64,000 nucleotides of DNA from Paraburkholderia edwinii (lineage in GTDB: Bacteria > Pseudomonadota > Gammaproteobacteria > Burkholderiales > Burkholderiaceae), in the NCBI RefSeq assembly GCF_019428685.1, contig NZ_CP080095.1, positions 4,774,001 through 4,838,000 on the forward strand. The letters are read 5' to 3'. Of this stretch, positions 27,328 through 37,013 are shown piece by piece. The position numbers and the translations under genes are program-made. The notes beneath the pieces were generated by a model. It made no database searches and was not told the DNA's origin. It was given only the letters and a program-made list of their open reading frames with translations. Every line of letters starts with the position of its first letter. Within the stretch, counting starts at the first letter, position 1.

Positions 27328-28941
27328 TTACTCGACCGTCGGCGGGTTTTCGAACGTGTGGAACGGAGCCGGGCTCGGCACCGTCCATTCGAGGCCCGTC
27401 GCACCTTCCCACGGCTTGTCGCCGGCCTTTTCCAGGTCGCCGCCGCCGCGATAGGCAGGCAGCGCAACCGCGAACAGGAAGTACACCTGCGCGAGACCGA
27501 AGCCGAACGCGCCGATCGTGATCACCTGGTTCCAGTCGGTGAACTGGGCCGGATAGTCAGCGTAACGACGCGGCATGCCGGCCAGACCGACGAAGTGCAT
27601 CGGCAGGAACGCGAGGTTGAAGAAGAACAGCGACGCCCAGAAGTGAATCTTGCCGCGCGTCTCGTTGTACATCCAGCCGGTCCATTTCGGCGCCCAGTAA
27701 TACCAGCCGGAGAAGAGTCCGAACAGCGACCCCGCCACCAGCACGTAGTGGAAGTGCGCCACCACGAAGTAGGTGCCGTGGTACTGGATGTCGAGCGGCG
27801 CCATTGCGAGCATCAGGCCCGTCAGACCGCCGAACGTGAACACGAAGAGGAAGCCCACCGCGAACAGCATCGGCGTTTCGAACGTGAGCGAACCGCGCCA
27901 CATCGTCGCGACCCAGTTGAACACTTTCACGCCGGTCGGCACCGCGATCAGCATCGTCGCGTACATGAAGAACAGCTGGCCCGTCACCGGCATGCCCGTG
28001 GCGAACATGTGGTGCGCCCAGACCATGAACGACAGGATCGCGATCGACGCCGTTGCGTAGACCATCGAGCTATAGCCGAACAGCGGCTTGCGCGCGAACG
28101 CCGGAATCACCTGCGACACGATCCCGAACGCCGGCAAGATCATGATGTACACCTCGGGGTGACCGAAGAACCAGAAGATATGCTGGTACATCACCGGGTC
28201 GCCGCCGCCTGCCGCGTTGAAGAACGACGTGCCGAAGTGGCGATCGAACAGGATCATCGTGATCGCGCCCGCGAGCACCGGCATCACGGCGATCAGCAGG
28301 TAGGCGGTGATGAGCCACGTCCACACGAACATCGGCATCTTCATCAGCGTCATGCCCGGTGCGCGCAGATTCAGGATCGTCACGACGATATTGATACCGC
28401 CCATGATCGACGACGCGCCCATGATGTGGACCGCGAAGATCGCGAAGTCCATGCCCGGGCCCATCTGCGTGGAGAGCGGTGCGTAGAGCGTCCAGCCCGC
28501 CGCCGTCGCGCCGCCCGGCGCGAAGAACGAACCGACCAGCAGACACGCTGCAGCCGGCAACAGCCAGAAGCTGAAGTTGTTCATCCGGGCGAAGGCCATG
28601 TCCGACGCGCCGATCTGCAGCGGGATCATCCAGTTCGCGAAGCCGACGAAGGCCGGCATGATCGCGCCGAACACCATGATGAGGCCGTGCATGGTGGTCA
28701 ACTGGTTGAAGAACTCGGGTCGCATGATCTGCAGGCCCGGCTCGAACAGCTCCGCGCGGATGCCGAGCGCCATCACCCCGCCGGACAGGAACATGATGAA
28801 CGAGAACAGCAGGTACAGCGTGCCGATATCCTTGTGGTTCGTCGCGAACAGCCAGCGGCGCCAGCCGGTCGGCGTGCCGTGCGCATGATCGCCGTGCACA
28901 TGATCGTGCCCTGGGGCAACATCGTGTCCGATGCTAGACAT
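27328..28941 (-). CDS. ctaD: Cytochrome c oxidase subunit I (aa3 type)
   Basis: The catalytic subunit, holding heme a and the heme a3-CuB centre where O2 is reduced and protons are pumped. The 537-aa protein has twelve helices. Visible signatures are TMHGLIMVFGAIMPAF (heme a ligand His), WFFGHPEVYIMILPAFG (CuB His, cross-linked Tyr and D-channel Glu), WAHHMFATGM (CuB His pair) and YFVVAHFHYVLVAG (heme a3/a ligands). The N-terminal ~20 residues are His-rich (HDHVHGDHAHG). TTAGGAGA precedes the ATG. It lies 120 bases after ctaC. Confidence 0.97.
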   Translation of the reverse strand: MSSIGHDVAPGHDHVHGDHAHGTPTGWRRWLFATNHKDIGTLYLLFSFIMFLSGGVMALGIRAELFEPGLQIMRPEFFNQLTTMHGLIMVFGAIMPAFVGFANWMIPLQIGASDMAFARMNNFSFWLLPAAACLLVGSFFAPGGATAAGWTLYAPLSTQMGPGMDFAIFAVHIMGASSIMGGINIVVTILNLRAPGMTLMKMPMFVWTWLITAYLLIAVMPVLAGAITMILFDRHFGTSFFNAAGGGDPVMYQHIFWFFGHPEVYIMILPAFGIVSQVIPAFARKPLFGYSSMVYATASIAILSFMVWAHHMFATGMPVTGQLFFMYATMLIAVPTGVKVFNWVATMWRGSLTFETPMLFAVGFLFVFTFGGLTGLMLAMAPLDIQYHGTYFVVAHFHYVLVAGSLFGLFSGWYYWAPKWTGWMYNETRGKIHFWASLFFFNLAFLPMHFVGLAGMPRRYADYPAQFTDWNQVITIGAFGFGLAQVYFLFAVALPAYRGGGDLEKAGDKPWEGATGLEWTVPSPAPFHTFENPPTVE

Positions 28942-29061
28942 GACAATCTCCTAAAACGAATGCTTCTTGGCCGACAAGCGAAACGTCAGGCCGCAGGGCT
29001 GATTCAATACGCAGGGCGTCGCTATGCCTGTTGCTCGCGCCGCCCATCATGTTTTTCCGGT

Positions 29062-30402
29062 TCATTGTGCACCCGATGCCGGCGCCGCTGCCGACGCGCC
29101 GGCAGTGTCCGACGCACCGGCCGGTTCGCTGCCCGCCGCGGCTGCGTCGCTCGCACCCGCTGCGCCGCTTGCGGCCGACTCGCTTGCACCGGCCGCCGCG
29201 CCCGCGGCACCCGCGCCGCCAGCCAGGTGATCGCCGCCTTCGGGCAGCTTGCCGTTGCGTGCATCGGCGACCTGCTTCGGCTGCAGGACGTCGCCCGTGT
29301 GGTTGCCCCACGAGTTGCGCTCGAACGTGATGACCGATGCGATCTCGACGTCGTTCAACGTCGGCGCCCACGACGGCATTGCGCCCTTGCCCTTCAGCAC
29401 GATGCTCACGTGCTGCGCGATCGGACCGTTGGCGATCTTGCTACCGTCGAGCGCCGGGAACTGGCCCGCGCCCTTGCCGGTCGGCTGGTGGCACACCGCG
29501 CAATTTGCCGCGTAGACCTTCGCGCCACGCTCGGTCAGTTCGGCGAGCGTGTAGGTACGGTTCGGATCGTCGGCGCCGGCCGCCATTTTCTTCTTCTCGG
29601 CGTCGACCCACTTTGCGTAGTCTTCGTCGGACAGCACGGTCACGACGACCGGCATGAACGCGTGTTCCTTGCCGCACAGCTCGGTACAGAAGCCGCGGAA
29701 CGTGCCGACCTTATCGGCCTTGAACCACGTATCGCGCACGAAGCCCGGAATCGCATCCTGCTTCACGCCGAACGCGGGCACGTACCACGAGTGCACGACG
29801 TCGTTGGCGGTGGTGATGATGCGGATTTTCTTGTTGACAGGCACGACGAGCGGATTGTCGACTTCCTGCAGGTAGGTATCGGTGATCGGCTCACGTCCGT
29901 CGACCTCGGCACGCGGCGTGGAGAGCGTGGACAGGAAGCTGATGCCTTCGCCCGGTCCCTTCACGTAGTCGTAGCCCCACTTCCACTGGTAGCCGGTGAC
30001 CTTGACCGTCAGATCGGCGTTGCTCGTGTCCTTCATCGCGACCACCGTCTTCGTGGCCGGCAGCGCCATCAACACGACGATGATGAACGGGACGACCGTC
30101 CAGATGATTTCGACGGTGGTGCTTTCGTGGAAATTGGCGGCCTTGTAGCCCCTCGACTTGCGGTGCATGAACACCGAGTAGAACATCACCCCGAACACGC
30201 CGACGAAGATCACCGTACAGAGGACCAGCATGGACATGTGGAGGCTGTAGAGCTCTGCAGCGATCTTCGTCACCGGCGGCTGGAAATTGATCTCGTTGAC
30301 GCGGGGACCGCCGGGACTGTCGCCGACTGCAAGGGCGGCACCGGCGAACAGCAGCCCGCTACCCGCCAGCACGCCCATCAGGGCTCGCTTGATTGTTTTC
30401 AT
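29062..30402 (-). CDS. ctaC: Cytochrome c oxidase subunit II with fused cytochrome c domain
   Basis: Receives electrons at the binuclear CuA centre. The 446-aa precursor has a signal peptide (KRALMGVLAGSGLLFAGAALA), two helices (~50-70 and ~95-115), the cupredoxin domain with CuA ligands in VVHSWYVPAFGVK and FCTELCGKEHAFMPV, and a fused class I cytochrome c (CAVCHQPTGKGAG, distal Met in GAMPSW), as in caa3-like enzymes. The last ~60 residues are low-complexity Ala/Gly/Ser. The ATG at 30402 is preceded by AAGGA; an ATG 24 bases upstream is less likely. Confidence 0.96.
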   Translation of the reverse strand: MKTIKRALMGVLAGSGLLFAGAALAVGDSPGGPRVNEINFQPPVTKIAAELYSLHMSMLVLCTVIFVGVFGVMFYSVFMHRKSRGYKAANFHESTTVEIIWTVVPFIIVVLMALPATKTVVAMKDTSNADLTVKVTGYQWKWGYDYVKGPGEGISFLSTLSTPRAEVDGREPITDTYLQEVDNPLVVPVNKKIRIITTANDVVHSWYVPAFGVKQDAIPGFVRDTWFKADKVGTFRGFCTELCGKEHAFMPVVVTVLSDEDYAKWVDAEKKKMAAGADDPNRTYTLAELTERGAKVYAANCAVCHQPTGKGAGQFPALDGSKIANGPIAQHVSIVLKGKGAMPSWAPTLNDVEIASVITFERNSWGNHTGDVLQPKQVADARNGKLPEGGDHLAGGAGAAGAAAGASESAASGAAGASDAAAAGSEPAGASDTAGASAAAPASGAQ

Positions 30403-30583
30403 AGCTTCCTTACCCAAAATTTCCATTCAAACCCTCGACCCCGCAGGAAGGTGTTCCGCGCCCCCCTCGATGGCGCGGTCAGTGTTTGTCCGATTGCGTC
30501 CGGTACCCGCAGACACGCTCGCCGATGCTGCGGCGCGCCGGCCTGGCCGCGTCGTGCTGCTTCGTTCGCCGACACCGGTCACG

Positions 30584-31057
30584 TCAACACTGTCTAAGCC
30601 ACCTGCGCAGTTCGTTCGCAAATTCTGCGCGCCGATACTGCGCAAGATGCTGCCCAATCTCGATCGTCTCGCCGCGCGAGACCAGCTTGATCCGGTCGCG
30701 CGGCGTTGCTCCCGGCTCGACCCGCACCCAGCGCGGATTGAACTCGAACTGCGTGACATCTTCGGCGCTGACCTGTTCGATCACGAGGCGGTTCGGATAG
30801 AGCCTGACGCGTTCGTAATCGACCGCATGCCGCGCATACATGGCAAAAGCAACGCCGACCGCCAACAACTCAATCCCGGTAAACGGCAGCACCAGCCATG
30901 CGCCGCACAACACCAGCAGAAACGCGATGAACAGCGAGAACGACGCAAGCGACATATAAAACCATACGAACTGCCGCGGCGATACCGCGCAGTTACGCTT
31001 CATCAGCCAGTCTTTCACGACCGGTTCAGGACCCGTCAGCAGATCGGTTGCTTCCAT
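30584..31057 (-). CDS. DUF2244 membrane protein heading the oxidase operon
   Basis: A 157-aa protein with a conserved N-terminus (WLMKRNCAVSPRQFVWFYMSLASFSLFIAFLLVL), two transmembrane helices (~32-52 and ~56-74), and a soluble C-terminal domain typical of DUF2244 (YERVRLYPNRLVIEQV, WVRVEPG, IEIGQHLAQYRRAEFANELRRWL). Its role is unknown. It lies 181 bases upstream of ctaC on the same strand, behind a consensus-like promoter, which suggests it belongs to the oxidase operon. Confidence 0.85.
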   Translation of the reverse strand: MEATDLLTGPEPVVKDWLMKRNCAVSPRQFVWFYMSLASFSLFIAFLLVLCGAWLVLPFTGIELLAVGVAFAMYARHAVDYERVRLYPNRLVIEQVSAEDVTQFEFNPRWVRVEPGATPRDRIKLVSRGETIEIGQHLAQYRRAEFANELRRWLRQC

Positions 31058-31232
31058 CGCTGCCTCCCGCGTACTGCCCGCCGCCGCCTGCCGCTCAACC
31101 GCGGCGGCGCTGCTGTGTCACTCGCCTGCCTCTGACCGCCCGCCGTATCGAGCGCACCGGGCACATACCCCGACGCCCAATTCGTTGCGCCTGCCGCCCC
31201 AATGTGGGGACCCCCGGGCGACAAACTGACGC

Positions 31233-31261
31233 ATTATAGGCGCGTTCTATGGCATCCACAA
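31233..31261 (-). promoter_or_regulatory. Candidate main promoter of the aa3 oxidase operon
   Basis: On the minus strand, TTGTGG (31261-31256), a 17-base spacer and a consensus TATAAT (31238-31233). It reads toward DUF2244 and the ctaC-ctaD genes, with a leader of about 170 bases. The rest of the 31058-31407 gap shows nothing else distinctive. Confidence 0.65.
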
Positions 31262-31407
31262 GCAAGCGTCTATCGGCTCGTAAGCCATGTGCGACAAGCC
31301 TCTGCGCCGTTTTGCCGCACCTCGCACAGGTGTCTTTACGAGGCTGATTCCCGGCATAACGGAACCATGCGTCGTCGCCTTTAGCCTCATTTTCGTCAAC
31401 GCTTCCG

Positions 31408-32391
31408 TCAACGGTTCTTCGACGGACCGCGTCCGATGTCCTCGATCCGCACGATGCCGTGCCCTTCGGCGGTCGTGCGCGGCACCGCCTTCCACGCATG
31501 ACCGTATATCACTTCGAACGTCAGCGGGATCGTACCGTCCGCCCGGCGGCGCGCTTCGAGCGCGGCCACCAACGCTTGGTGCAAGCGCCGCGCGGACATG
31601 CCCGAGGCCGCCGTCGCATCGATCGTCGCCGCGCGTTCGAACGGGTACGCGCCCCAGCGGCGCACGTCAGTCAATAGCGACTGCGGCGATTGATAGGTGA
31701 TCGTCAGCGTTTCCTGGTCCATCACCGGAATCTCGAAGCCGCTCTCGACCAGCATGTCGCCCAGATCGTGCATGTCGACGAAGTCGATCACATGCGCGCG
31801 CGATGCATTGCCGTGCGCCGCTTCGACTTCAGCATACGCGCCGCGCAACTCTTTTAGTGTGTCCGGGCCGAGCGTGCTGAACATCAGCAGGCCGCCCACC
31901 TTCAGCACGCGCTGCCACTCGGGAAAGACCAGATCGGGACGCGAATGCCAATGCAGCGCAAGGTTTGACCAGATCAGCTCGAACGCGCCCGCTGCAAACG
32001 GCAGCGCGGCAAAATCCGCCTGCGCGAAGCGCGGACCGCGCGTGCCGAGCGCCTTGCCGAGCGCGGCGGGCAGAAAGCGCCGCCAGCTCGTATCGCCGAC
32101 ATCGTGATGCACCGCACGCGCAAGCATCTGCCACGACAGATCCGTACCGAATACCGGCGCTTCGGGAAAGCGCTGACGCAGCACCGGTAGATCGTCGCCC
32201 GCGCCGCAGCCCGCATCGAGCACGTGCGCGGGTGTCACCTTGATGTAATCGAGCCGTTCGCGCATGCGCTGCGCGATTTCGCGCGGCAGGAACGCAACCT
32301 CGCCGAAGGTCGCGGCACGGCGATCGAAAATGCGCCTCAGGCGTCGCGAATCATAGGCCGGACGGCCAGTTTGGCTCGAAGAGGGGGGCAT
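31408..32391 (-). CDS. bioC: Malonyl-ACP O-methyltransferase BioC
   Basis: Methylates malonyl-ACP with S-adenosylmethionine to start biotin precursor synthesis. The 327-aa protein has a Rossmann methyltransferase fold: HVLDAGCGAGDDLPVL (SAM motif I, ~56-71), DLSWQMLARA, FELIWSNLALHW (~137-148) and VGGLLMFSTLGPDTLKELR, the last being characteristic of BioC. It is divergent from comF across ~115 bases. No other bio genes are present. Confidence 0.88.
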   Translation of the reverse strand: MPPSSSQTGRPAYDSRRLRRIFDRRAATFGEVAFLPREIAQRMRERLDYIKVTPAHVLDAGCGAGDDLPVLRQRFPEAPVFGTDLSWQMLARAVHHDVGDTSWRRFLPAALGKALGTRGPRFAQADFAALPFAAGAFELIWSNLALHWHSRPDLVFPEWQRVLKVGGLLMFSTLGPDTLKELRGAYAEVEAAHGNASRAHVIDFVDMHDLGDMLVESGFEIPVMDQETLTITYQSPQSLLTDVRRWGAYPFERAATIDATAASGMSARRLHQALVAALEARRRADGTIPLTFEVIYGHAWKAVPRTTAEGHGIVRIEDIGRGPSKNR

Positions 32392-32508
32392 GGGAGTCGT
32401 ACTGACGAAGAGTGCGAAGTATACTCGCTCGCTTCCATCCGTTCAGCGCAAACGACCTGCTGGCGGTTACACAGGCACTTCGCCATCTATCGAAGCACGC
32501 AGCCACCC

Positions 32509-33369
32509 ATGCAGTTGAGCCCTCTTCTTCGGCAATCGTCAGCCATGATTCGTCGGACTTTGCATCGTGCAAAGCGGATCGAGGGTGTGCGGCCGTTTTT
32601 GTCGCGGCTGCCCAGCATTGCACGATGGTTGAAACGGGCCGGGTCCAAGGTCGCGCCGCGCGTCTTGCAGTTCGCACTGCCCAATCTGTGCGCGCTATGC
32701 GGCAATATGTCGCACAAGACATTGTGCGACGGTTGCGACGCGGCGTACTGGAACGAAGCGCGTTTGCGTTGCACGGTCTGCGCGTTTCCGCTGACCGCGG
32801 GTTCATCACGCCGCACCGGCGCGGCGCGCTATCGATGCGCGACCTGTCGTACCGCACCGCCGCCGTTCGATGCGACCTTCGCGCTCGCCGATTACCGCGC
32901 GCCGCTCGATGCGCTCGCGCTGGGCCTCAAATTTCGTGCGCGCCTGACGCTAGCGCGCGAGTTCGCCTCGCGCCTCGCGACGCTCGCGGGCGACGCGCTC
33001 GAAGGCGCGCATCTGCCCGACGTCGTCGTGCCGGTTCCGCTTGCGCGCAAACGGCTTGTCGAACGCGGCTACAACCAGGCATGGGAAATTGCGCGACCGT
33101 TCGCCCGGGCGTTGCATATACCGGCCGACGCCACGCTGATTCGCCGCGTCGTCGAGACCGCGCCGCAGTCGCGGCTCGATCTGAGCGCGCGCCGGCAAAA
33201 CGTCGGCCGCGCGTTTGCGCTGACCAGACCGGTAGAAGGCTTGCACGTTGCGCTCGTCGACGATGTGATGACGACCGGCGCCACGCTCGAAGCGCTCGCT
33301 CATATGCTGAAAGCGGCCGGCGCGCGCCGCGTGACGAATTTCGTTGTGCTCCGTACGCCGAAACACTAG
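32509..33369 (+). CDS. ComF-family phosphoribosyltransferase-like protein
   Basis: A ~286-aa homologue of ComF/GntX. The N-terminal half has paired Cys motifs of a zinc finger (CALCGNMSHKTLCDGC, CTVCAFPL, CATCRTAPPP). The C-terminal half is a PRTase fold with VVVPVPLARKRLVERGYNQAWEIARPFA and the PRPP-binding loop VALVDDVMTTGATLEALA. ComF supports DNA uptake in naturally competent bacteria; its exact role elsewhere is unclear. The start is uncertain: ATG 32509 is used, ATG 32545 is possible, and neither has a strong ribosome site. It precedes trmL by 19 bases. Confidence 0.85.
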   Translation: MQLSPLLRQSSAMIRRTLHRAKRIEGVRPFLSRLPSIARWLKRAGSKVAPRVLQFALPNLCALCGNMSHKTLCDGCDAAYWNEARLRCTVCAFPLTAGSSRRTGAARYRCATCRTAPPPFDATFALADYRAPLDALALGLKFRARLTLAREFASRLATLAGDALEGAHLPDVVVPVPLARKRLVERGYNQAWEIARPFARALHIPADATLIRRVVETAPQSRLDLSARRQNVGRAFALTRPVEGLHVALVDDVMTTGATLEALAHMLKAAGARRVTNFVVLRTPKH

Positions 33370-33388
33370 CTCTTAAGATTCGCTGACC

Positions 33389-33859
33389 ATGTTCAACGTC
33401 GTACTCGTCGAACCGGAAATTCCGCCGAATACCGGCAACGTGATCCGCCTGTGCGCAAACACCGGCGCGCGGCTGCATCTGATCGAGCCGCTCGGCTTCC
33501 CGCTCGACGACGCGAAAATGCGCCGCGCGGGCCTCGACTATCACGAATACGCGCGGATGCATGTGCATCGCGACTGGGATGCGCTGATTGCCGCCGAAGC
33601 GCCAGACCCCGCGCGGATGTTCGCGTTCACGACGCGCGGTTCGAGCCCGTTTCACTCGCACGCGTTCGTGCCCGGCGACTGGTTCGTGTTCGGCGCGGAA
33701 ACACGCGGACTGCCCGACGCGGTGCTGAGCCGCTTCGATGCCGCACAGCGCGTGCGCCTGCCGATGCGGCCCGGCAACCGCAGTCTGAATCTGTCGAATA
33801 CGGTGGCAGTGGTCGTGTTCGAGGCGTGGCGTCAGGCCGGCTTCGAAGGCGGCGCCTGA
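33389..33859 (+). CDS. trmL: tRNA (cytidine(34)-2'-O)-methyltransferase
   Basis: A SpoU/SPOUT-family enzyme that 2'-O-methylates the wobble base of tRNA-Leu species. The 156-aa single-domain protein shows the knot-fold motifs: VLVEPEIPPNTGNVIRLCANTG at the N-terminus, LIEPLGFPLDDAKMRRAGLDY, FVFGAETRGLPD (~101-112) and the cofactor-binding MRPGNRSLNLSNTVAVVVFEAWRQ near the C-terminus. Probably cotranscribed with comF. Confidence 0.93.
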   Translation: MFNVVLVEPEIPPNTGNVIRLCANTGARLHLIEPLGFPLDDAKMRRAGLDYHEYARMHVHRDWDALIAAEAPDPARMFAFTTRGSSPFHSHAFVPGDWFVFGAETRGLPDAVLSRFDAAQRVRLPMRPGNRSLNLSNTVAVVVFEAWRQAGFEGGA

Positions 33860-33881
33860 TCGCGCGGCGCCGCAGCGCGAG

Positions 33882-34427
33882 TTAGGACTTGCGTTTGGCC
33901 TCGAGTTCGGCCTTGAATTTGGCCTCATAGCGGCGAAACATCTGATCGTCGAAGCACGCGAAGATCACACGCTCAATGCCGCGCGCGTGCGGCAGAGTGT
34001 CGATGACCGTCGAGACGGCGATATGCACGGCGTCATCGGGCGGGTAGTGGTACACGCCGCAACTGATCGCCGGAAATGCAATGCTTTTGAGGTGCGCGTG
34101 TTGCGCAAGTTCGAGCGAGCGGCGGTAGCAGGACGCAAGCAGTTCTGCCTCGCCGCGGCCGCCGCCGTGCCACACCGGGCCGACCGCATGAATCACATGT
34201 CTGGCCGGCAGCTTGTAGCCGCGCGTGATTTTCGCGTCGCCGGTCGCACAGCCGTTGAGCGTTTCGCACTCGCGTAGCAGTTCGCGGCCCGCCGCGCGAT
34301 GAATCGCGCCGTCTACACCACCTCCGCCGAGCAATGACGTATTGGCCGCGTTAACGATGGCGCCGACGTCGAGCGTGGTGATGTCGACGACTTGCGCTTC
34401 GAGTGTGCAATGACCGATGGCGAGCAT
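33882..34427 (-). CDS. ymdB: Macrodomain O-acetyl-ADP-ribose deacetylase
   Basis: A 181-aa macrodomain protein expected to hydrolyse O-acetyl-ADP-ribose or remove mono-ADP-ribose. Conserved elements are [24 protein letters not shown] (catalytic loop, ~24-47), the substrate segment [20 protein letters not shown], and [18 protein letters not shown] strong GGAGG lies 9 bases before the ATG at 34427, which sets the start against an in-frame ATG 216 bases upstream. It lies 46 bases downstream of gpsA on the same strand. Confidence 0.92.
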   Translation of the reverse strand: MLAIGHCTLEAQVVDITTLDVGAIVNAANTSLLGGGGVDGAIHRAAGRELLRECETLNGCATGDAKITRGYKLPARHVIHAVGPVWHGGGRGEAELLASCYRRSLELAQHAHLKSIAFPAISCGVYHYPPDDAVHIAVSTVIDTLPHARGIERVIFACFDDQMFRRYEAKFKAELEAKRKS

Positions 34428-34473
34428 GGGAATTGACCTCCGGATCGGATGCGCTGGCTCGCACGCCCCGCCA

Positions 34474-35472
34474 CTACTCCGCTTTCGCGTCCCGTCGCAA
34501 CAACGCGCTAACCGCATCACGCGGCGCGACACCGTCGAACAGGACCGCGCAGACGGCCTGCGTGATCGGCACTTCGATCGCATGCGCGCGTGCAATCGAC
34601 AGCACCGCTTGCGCGCAGCGCACGCCCTCGGCCACATGGCCAAGCGCGCCGAGAATATCGGCGAGCGTTCGACCCGACGCCAGTTGCATACCGACCGTGC
34701 GATTGCGCGATAAATCGCCGGTGGCCGTCAGGATCAGATCGCCGAGACCGGTGAGGCCCGTGAACGTCTCCGCGCGACCGCCGAGCGTCACGCCGAGGCG
34801 CGTCATTTCGGCGAGCCCACGTGTGATCAACGCGGCGCGCGCGTTGAGCCCGAGGCCCAACCCGTCGGCAATGCCGGTCGCGATCGCGAGCACATTCTTT
34901 ACCGCGCCGCCCACCTCGACGCCGACGACATCGTCGCCGGTATAGATGCGCATCGCGCCATGGTGAAACGCAGCGAGCGTGCGCTCGCGGCAGATGGCCG
35001 ACGCACTCGCAACCGTCAATGCGACCGGCAGGTTCTGCCCGACTTCGCGCGCAAAACTCGGTCCCGACAGCACGCCATTGCTCGGATGGCCGGCCAGTTC
35101 CTGCGCGACGACCTGATGCGGCATCAGTTGCGTATCGGCTTCAAACCCTTTGCACAGCCAGATGACGTTCGCTGGCACGCGCCGCGCGTCGTGCATCGCG
35201 CGAATCAGCGCGCGCAAGCCCGCGACGGGCGTCGCAACGACGCACAGCGCGTCGTCGGCGACTGCGTGATCGAGCGCGGCGGACAAATCGGCTTCGTAGC
35301 GCAGCGCCGCCGGCAAAGCAACGCCCGCCAGATAGCGGGCGTTTTCATGCGTCGAGGCAAGCTCGGCGACCAGCGCGCCATCGCGCGCCCACAGCACGGT
35401 ATCGTGCCGCGTCGCCAGATGACCGGCGAGCGCCGTACCCCATGCGCCGGCGCCTAGTACAGCGACCTTCAT
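34474..35472 (-). CDS. gpsA: Glycerol-3-phosphate dehydrogenase [NAD(P)+]
   Basis: Reduces dihydroxyacetone phosphate to sn-glycerol-3-phosphate for phospholipid synthesis. The 332-aa protein begins [20 protein letters not shown] (nucleotide-binding GxGxxG). [16 protein letters not shown], the catalytic Lys segment [18 protein letters not shown] and the sugar-phosphate site [22 protein letters not shown] follow. The ATG at 35472 is chosen from the dinucleotide motif position; the upstream in-frame extension is Arg/Ser-rich and antisense to secB context. It lies 22 bases after secB. Confidence 0.96.
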   Translation of the reverse strand: MKVAVLGAGAWGTALAGHLATRHDTVLWARDGALVAELASTHENARYLAGVALPAALRYEADLSAALDHAVADDALCVVATPVAGLRALIRAMHDARRVPANVIWLCKGFEADTQLMPHQVVAQELAGHPSNGVLSGPSFAREVGQNLPVALTVASASAICRERTLAAFHHGAMRIYTGDDVVGVEVGGAVKNVLAIATGIADGLGLGLNARAALITRGLAEMTRLGVTLGGRAETFTGLTGLGDLILTATGDLSRNRTVGMQLASGRTLADILGALGHVAEGVRCAQAVLSIARAHAIEVPITQAVCAVLFDGVAPRDAVSALLRRDAKAE

Positions 35473-35494
35473 GGCCGGCACCGTGCGGGGCGCG

Positions 35495-35965
35495 TCAGTG
35501 CGTGGCGCCGCTTTGCGCGCCGCCGTTTTGCGAGGCGATTTGCGCGAGACGCTGCTCATAGAGCGCCTGGAAGTTGATTTCGGCGAGGTGGATCGGCGGG
35601 AAGCCGGCGCGCGTGATCGCATCGGCGATATTCGAGCGCAGGTACGGGAACAGAATGGTCGGGCACGCGATGCCGACGAGCGGGTCGATCTGCTCAGCCG
35701 GAATGTTGCGGATGTCGAAAATGCCGGCTTGCTTCGCTTCGATCAGGAACGCGACCTTGTCGTTGACCTTCGCGGTGACGGTGCCGGTAACGAGAATCTC
35801 GAACACGGTATCGGCAAGACGCTCGGCCTTCACGTCCACTTCGACTTCGACCGACGGCATTTCCTGCTCGAGGAAGATGGCCGGCGAATTCGGCTGCTCG
35901 AGCGACATGTCCTTCAGATAGATGCGCTGGATATTGAAGAACGGCTGGTTATTCTCGTCGGACAT
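35495..35965 (-). CDS. secB: Protein-export chaperone SecB
   Basis: A 156-aa cytosolic chaperone that keeps precursors unfolded and hands them to SecA. It matches SecB along its length: [102 protein letters not shown]. It lies in the common order rhodanese-grxC-secB-gpsA, all leftward. A TATAAT at 36021-36016 (minus strand), ~50 bases upstream, could be a -10, but the -35 is poor. Confidence 0.97.
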   Translation of the reverse strand: MSDENNQPFFNIQRIYLKDMSLEQPNSPAIFLEQEMPSVEVEVDVKAERLADTVFEILVTGTVTAKVNDKVAFLIEAKQAGIFDIRNIPAEQIDPLVGIACPTILFPYLRSNIADAITRAGFPPIHLAEINFQALYEQRLAQIASQNGGAQSGATH

Positions 35966-36327
35966 GATTCGGTACTCCCTTGTGTACGTTGCGGCGGGCT
36001 TTGGCGGCCCGCCGGATTATAAGTTTGCTGGTGTGGCGCTGTGAGCCGGTGAGCCTGGAAGAAGCCCGTGCGGCTCCGGTTCAGGCGACATCGCGGGCTA
36101 CATTCGTGTGACGTCGGAATGACCTCGGCTCAGGCGTTCGAACGGGCGTGGAAGCGCTGAAACCCCGCAGCCAGCGTTTGAAAACCGGCGCCCGGCGTTC
36201 GAACCGGCGCCACCCCGGTTTCCGCCGAACATTTGCCTCGCCGATCTGTGCTGTGGCCACACACTGTGTGCGACAGCACAACCGGCGGCCCGGACTAGCG
36301 GACCAACGGACTCACGCCCGTCAACGT
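35966..36327. other. Intergenic region between grxC and secB
   Basis: About 360 bases without a convincing gene. It probably carries the secB promoter near 36016-36045. A short segment (~36140-36220) contains loosely repeated 'GCGTTTGAAAACCGGCGC / GCGTTCGAACCGGCGC' units, too few and too divergent to call a defined repeat. Confidence 0.4.
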
Positions 36328-36591
36328 TCAGACCACTTCTTCGAGCAGCGGCGCCAGACCGCCGGCGCGATCGAGCGCGGACAGGTCATCGTAACCGCCC
36401 ACATGTGTTTCGCCGATGAAAACCTGCGGCACCGTGCGGCGCCCCGTGCGGGTCATCATTTCCTGGCGGCGTGCCGGATCCTTGTCGATCAGCACTTTCT
36501 CGATCTGATCGACGCCGCGCGACTTCAGCAGGCGCTCAGCCATCTGGCAATACGGACACACTTGCGTGCTGTACATGATCACTTTGTTCAC
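36328..36591 (-). CDS. grxC: Glutaredoxin 3
   Basis: An 87-aa thiol-disulfide oxidoreductase that uses glutathione. The active site CPYC is at residues 12-15, with TVPQVFIGETHVGGYDDL supplying the cis-Pro and glutathione-binding loop. It overlaps the rhodanese gene by 4 bases (ATGA), showing translational coupling. The glutathione it needs would come from gshA/gshB at 44-46 kb. Confidence 0.95.
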   Translation of the reverse strand: MNKVIMYSTQVCPYCQMAERLLKSRGVDQIEKVLIDKDPARRQEMMTRTGRRTVPQVFIGETHVGGYDDLSALDRAGGLAPLLEEVV

Positions 36592-37013
36592 TTCGCTGCT
36601 CCTTGTTTGACGACCGGCATGCCCGCCTGCTGCCAGGCGTTCACGCCGCCTTCGAGCACATGCACTTCGGCATAGCCTGCGTCACGCACGATACGTGCGG
36701 CCTTGTTCGAATGCTGACCGGTCTGGCACACCAGCAGCACCGGGTTGCTCTTGTTCTTCACGAGCTGCCCGACCTTTGCCTGCAGTTCCGCAAACTCCAC
36801 GTGGCGAGCCGACGGCAGATGGCCGTTGGCGAACTCCGCCGCTGGGCGCAGGTCAACCACCACAGCATTGCGACGGTTGATGAGCTGTGTCGCTTCCGCG
36901 GCAGACAGGCCGCCGCGGCCGCGGCGGGCGATCATCGGCCACAGGAGCAACGCCCCGGAGATGAGGGCGGCCGCGATCAGGACAAGGTTCGAGTAATCGG
37001 TGAAAAACGTCAC
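36588..37013 (-). CDS. Membrane-anchored rhodanese-like protein
   Basis: A 141-aa single-domain sulfurtransferase fold with an N-terminal transmembrane helix (LVLIAAALISGALLLWPMIA). VVVDLRPAAEFANGHLPSARHVE and the putative persulfide-forming Cys96 in LVCQTGQHSNKAA support the call. Cys96 is followed by QTGQHS rather than the classical CRxGx[RT] loop, so the physiological substrate is uncertain. It begins with GTG at 37013 and is coupled to grxC. Divergent from gpmA. Confidence 0.88.
   Translation of the reverse strand: MTFFTDYSNLVLIAAALISGALLLWPMIARRGRGGLSAAEATQLINRRNAVVVDLRPAAEFANGHLPSARHVEFAELQAKVGQLVKNKSNPVLLVCQTGQHSNKAARIVRDAGYAEVHVLEGGVNAWQQAGMPVVKQGAAK

Noticed and set aside
29038..29140. 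Small 37-codon frame between ctaC and ctaD
   Set aside because: No ribosome site or membrane helix, and its end overlaps the ctaD start region only because it is part of a shadow frame.
27085..30597. A 1170-codon open frame on the plus strand
   Set aside because: It is antisense to ctaG, ctaD and ctaC and is Arg/His-rich throughout, as expected of a shadow frame in GC-rich DNA.
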